NCBI RefSeq assembly: GCF_910589235.1
Contig: NC_060959.1
Span: 6,819,263 to 6,883,262 of the forward strand
DNA from: Vespa crabro
Taxonomy: Eukaryota; Arthropoda; Insecta; Hymenoptera; Vespidae
Direction of reading: 5' to 3'
DNA: 64,000 nt
Shown here: positions 62,360 through 64,000 of the stretch, in pieces
How positions within the stretch are numbered: the first letter of the stretch is position 1
How the letters are laid out: every line of letters starts with the position of its first letter
The notes under the pieces: model-generated
Seen by the model: the letters and a program-made list of their open reading frames with translations, nothing else
Databases searched by the model: none
What the model was told of the DNA's origin: nothing
Position numbers and translations under genes: made by a program

Positions 62360-64000
62360 ATGTCCTTAATGAAAATATTATTTTACTACACTTTTGGGCC
62401 ACGTCTTTTTAAAATTTACGAAATTACGACAACTGGACGACTTATTGATGTAATTATAATATATTATTTGATTATATTTATTTGTACATTTTTGGAGGTT
62501 ATGATCATTTTAATTTGCAGAAATCATACGAACCAAAAGTATTAGAACGATGGAGTGATTGGGTAATAATATCGGTGAGACTTTAATAAAGAATTTTATG
62601 ATAATAATTCTTGGCAAATTGTATATTCATTCGTATTAAGTTATTCAAATATCATAAAAATTCAATCTATCTATGTTGTTGTTATTAATTTACATTACAT
62701 TTTTTATAATATTATGCCTTCAGTTATATATAAATACTAACTGTAATAAATTTAAAAAGTAATGTTTTTAACATTAGAATTAATTTATATTTTATATAAA
62801 CTATTACTATATTTTTTATTATTCAGTTGCTATGAAATTTGTAGTTAAGTATAAGTATTTTATTACAAAAATATATATAATGATATTTTCTTGTTTAAAA
62901 TATATTATACATGATCTTTATACATTAAATACTGATATAAATTTATAACTTGATTTTTCAGTTTACTGCAGTATGGTCTATAAGTCATTATGCCTTTACA
63001 TCTGCTGCTGTATTTATGTATCGGAATAGCTATTCTGTAATGGATATAATATATAATTTAAGCAAAGTTGCAGCCAGTGCAGGTATAATTTTAATTGCTT
63101 CGCTAGCAGCACGTGGTTACTCCAGAGCTAATAATGCAATCTATTCCAAATTCTTAAAAACATTAAGAAATTGTAATACAAATTATAATGTAACAACAAA
63201 ACAAGAGTTAAGCAAATATGACTTTGAATTTCATCTTTGGCCTGTAGAATTTGTAGTTACTACCTTACAAGGGTAATGTATTTTAAAAAGCAAAGTGTAT
63301 ATCTATTAAAAAGTGATTCTAACAATAATGATTTTAATGTCATATGTATTATGAAATTTTTTTTTAGAGAAAAGAAGAGAAAAAAGTTAAGACTAGAAGA
63401 AATAAAATCCAATAATGGAATAAAGGTAGCCTTGTCTTGCATTATAGGATGCACTTTCGCTGTCAAATTAATTTATCCTGGCAGTGTCTCTATTATTAAT
63501 TGGGCATTACGTAAGTTAAAACTTTTTATATTGAATCCTTGTTTTTTAAATAATTAGATGTTCTTATTATAGATCCGATGTTATTGAAGGGTAGAGTAGA
63601 TTTAATAAAACAGGGAGGAGAAAGATTTAAATTGGTAACTTGTGATCGAAATGAAATTGATACAATGTTTGTTGATCAGAGGAAAAAGTAATATAAATCT
63701 GTTTTCTCTGTAGATACAAAAGTAGAGATAAAGCTATGGTGATACCATAAATATTATTTTTTATAGAACCACTAATGGTGACATACTTGTCATCACTTGC
63801 GAAGGAAATTGTGGGTTTTATGAAACTGGTATTATATCAACCCCATTGAACAAAGGTTATTCAGTCTTAGGGTGGAATCATCCAGGTTTTGGTAGTAGTA
63901 CTGTAAGTTGTCTGCTTGCAAATGAGTGAGCTAGATGAGTATTATAATAAACACACTCCGTTGAGAAGAATTGCTATTACTCATATGTTATTTTGTTATT
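62360..64000 (+). CDS. ABHD16A: ABHD16A-type phosphatidylserine lipase, N-terminal part (partial)
   Basis: ABHD16A is an endoplasmic-reticulum serine hydrolase that turns phosphatidylserine into lysophosphatidylserine. Six exons are visible, 62360-62449, 62521-62574, 62962-63272, 63368-63510, 63573-63687 and 63767-63902, giving 283 residues; the gene continues past the window. The N terminus has the family's FGPRLFKIYE and YEPKVLERWSDW motifs. Two membrane segments follow, at about 83-99 (SKVAASAGIILIASLAA) and about 165-190. The alpha/beta-hydrolase core begins with GDILVITCEGNCGFYE and SVLGWNHPGFGSST. The nucleophile motif (GxSxG) should lie in the next exon outside the window, so the active site cannot be checked. 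The donor at 63902/63903 (ACT|GTAAGT) is good. Confidence 0.93.

Noticed and set aside
1..64000. CRISPR arrays, bacterial operons, rRNA or tRNA genes
   Set aside because: None seen; the regular repeats present are eukaryotic microsatellites without spacers.

Overview
This is AT-rich insect nuclear DNA: spliced genes with short GT-AG introns, long intergenic stretches full of (TA)n, (CT/GA)n, (ATT)n and (GAT)n microsatellites, and a short mariner-type element. The odorant co-receptor Orco at the left edge is of hymenopteran type, and a GH9 endoglucanase of the kind found in bees and wasps is also present. A hymenopteran is the best reading, probably an aculeate wasp or bee; I cannot fix the species.

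Layout. 1-1134 (-): 5' part of Orco. 2993-5053 (+): a six-exon secreted, probably GPI-anchored protein that I read as a degenerate alkaline phosphatase lacking its catalytic residues. 8293-9648 (+): CRAL-TRIO lipid-binding protein. 12497-16832 (+): GH9 endoglucanase. 22096-28163 (+): GMC (glucose dehydrogenase-like) flavin oxidoreductase. 29074-30467 (-): astacin metalloprotease with a TATA/initiator promoter. 32798-34615 (+): LRRC47-like LRR plus B3/B4 protein. 36570-37924 (-): phosphatidylinositol synthase. 40810-49157 (+): large disordered protein of about 1,315 residues. 57298-59177 (+): uncharacterised basic protein. 59888-61760 (-): CXXC1/Cfp1. 62360-64000 (+): ABHD16A-type lipase, cut by the window edge.

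The genes do not form one pathway. The left half holds sensory, secretory and gut-type genes (Orco, the phosphatase-like protein, CRAL-TRIO, cellulase, GMC oxidoreductase, astacin). The right half holds housekeeping genes (LRRC47, PI synthase, CXXC1, ABHD16A). CXXC1 and ABHD16A are head-to-head, with 599 bp between their start codons, and may share a promoter. Three pairs are convergent: GMC/astacin, LRRC47/PI synthase and the 57.3 kb gene/CXXC1.

The most interesting items are the phosphatase-like pseudoenzyme; a possible extra exon and second promoter inside intron 1 of the large disordered protein; a frame-neutral 99-nt intron (58984-59082); and a promoter-like block with a possible first exon near 35.7 kb. 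All gene models were built by eye from reading frames, splice sites and family memory. Exon edges follow GT-AG and frame continuity but have no transcript support.
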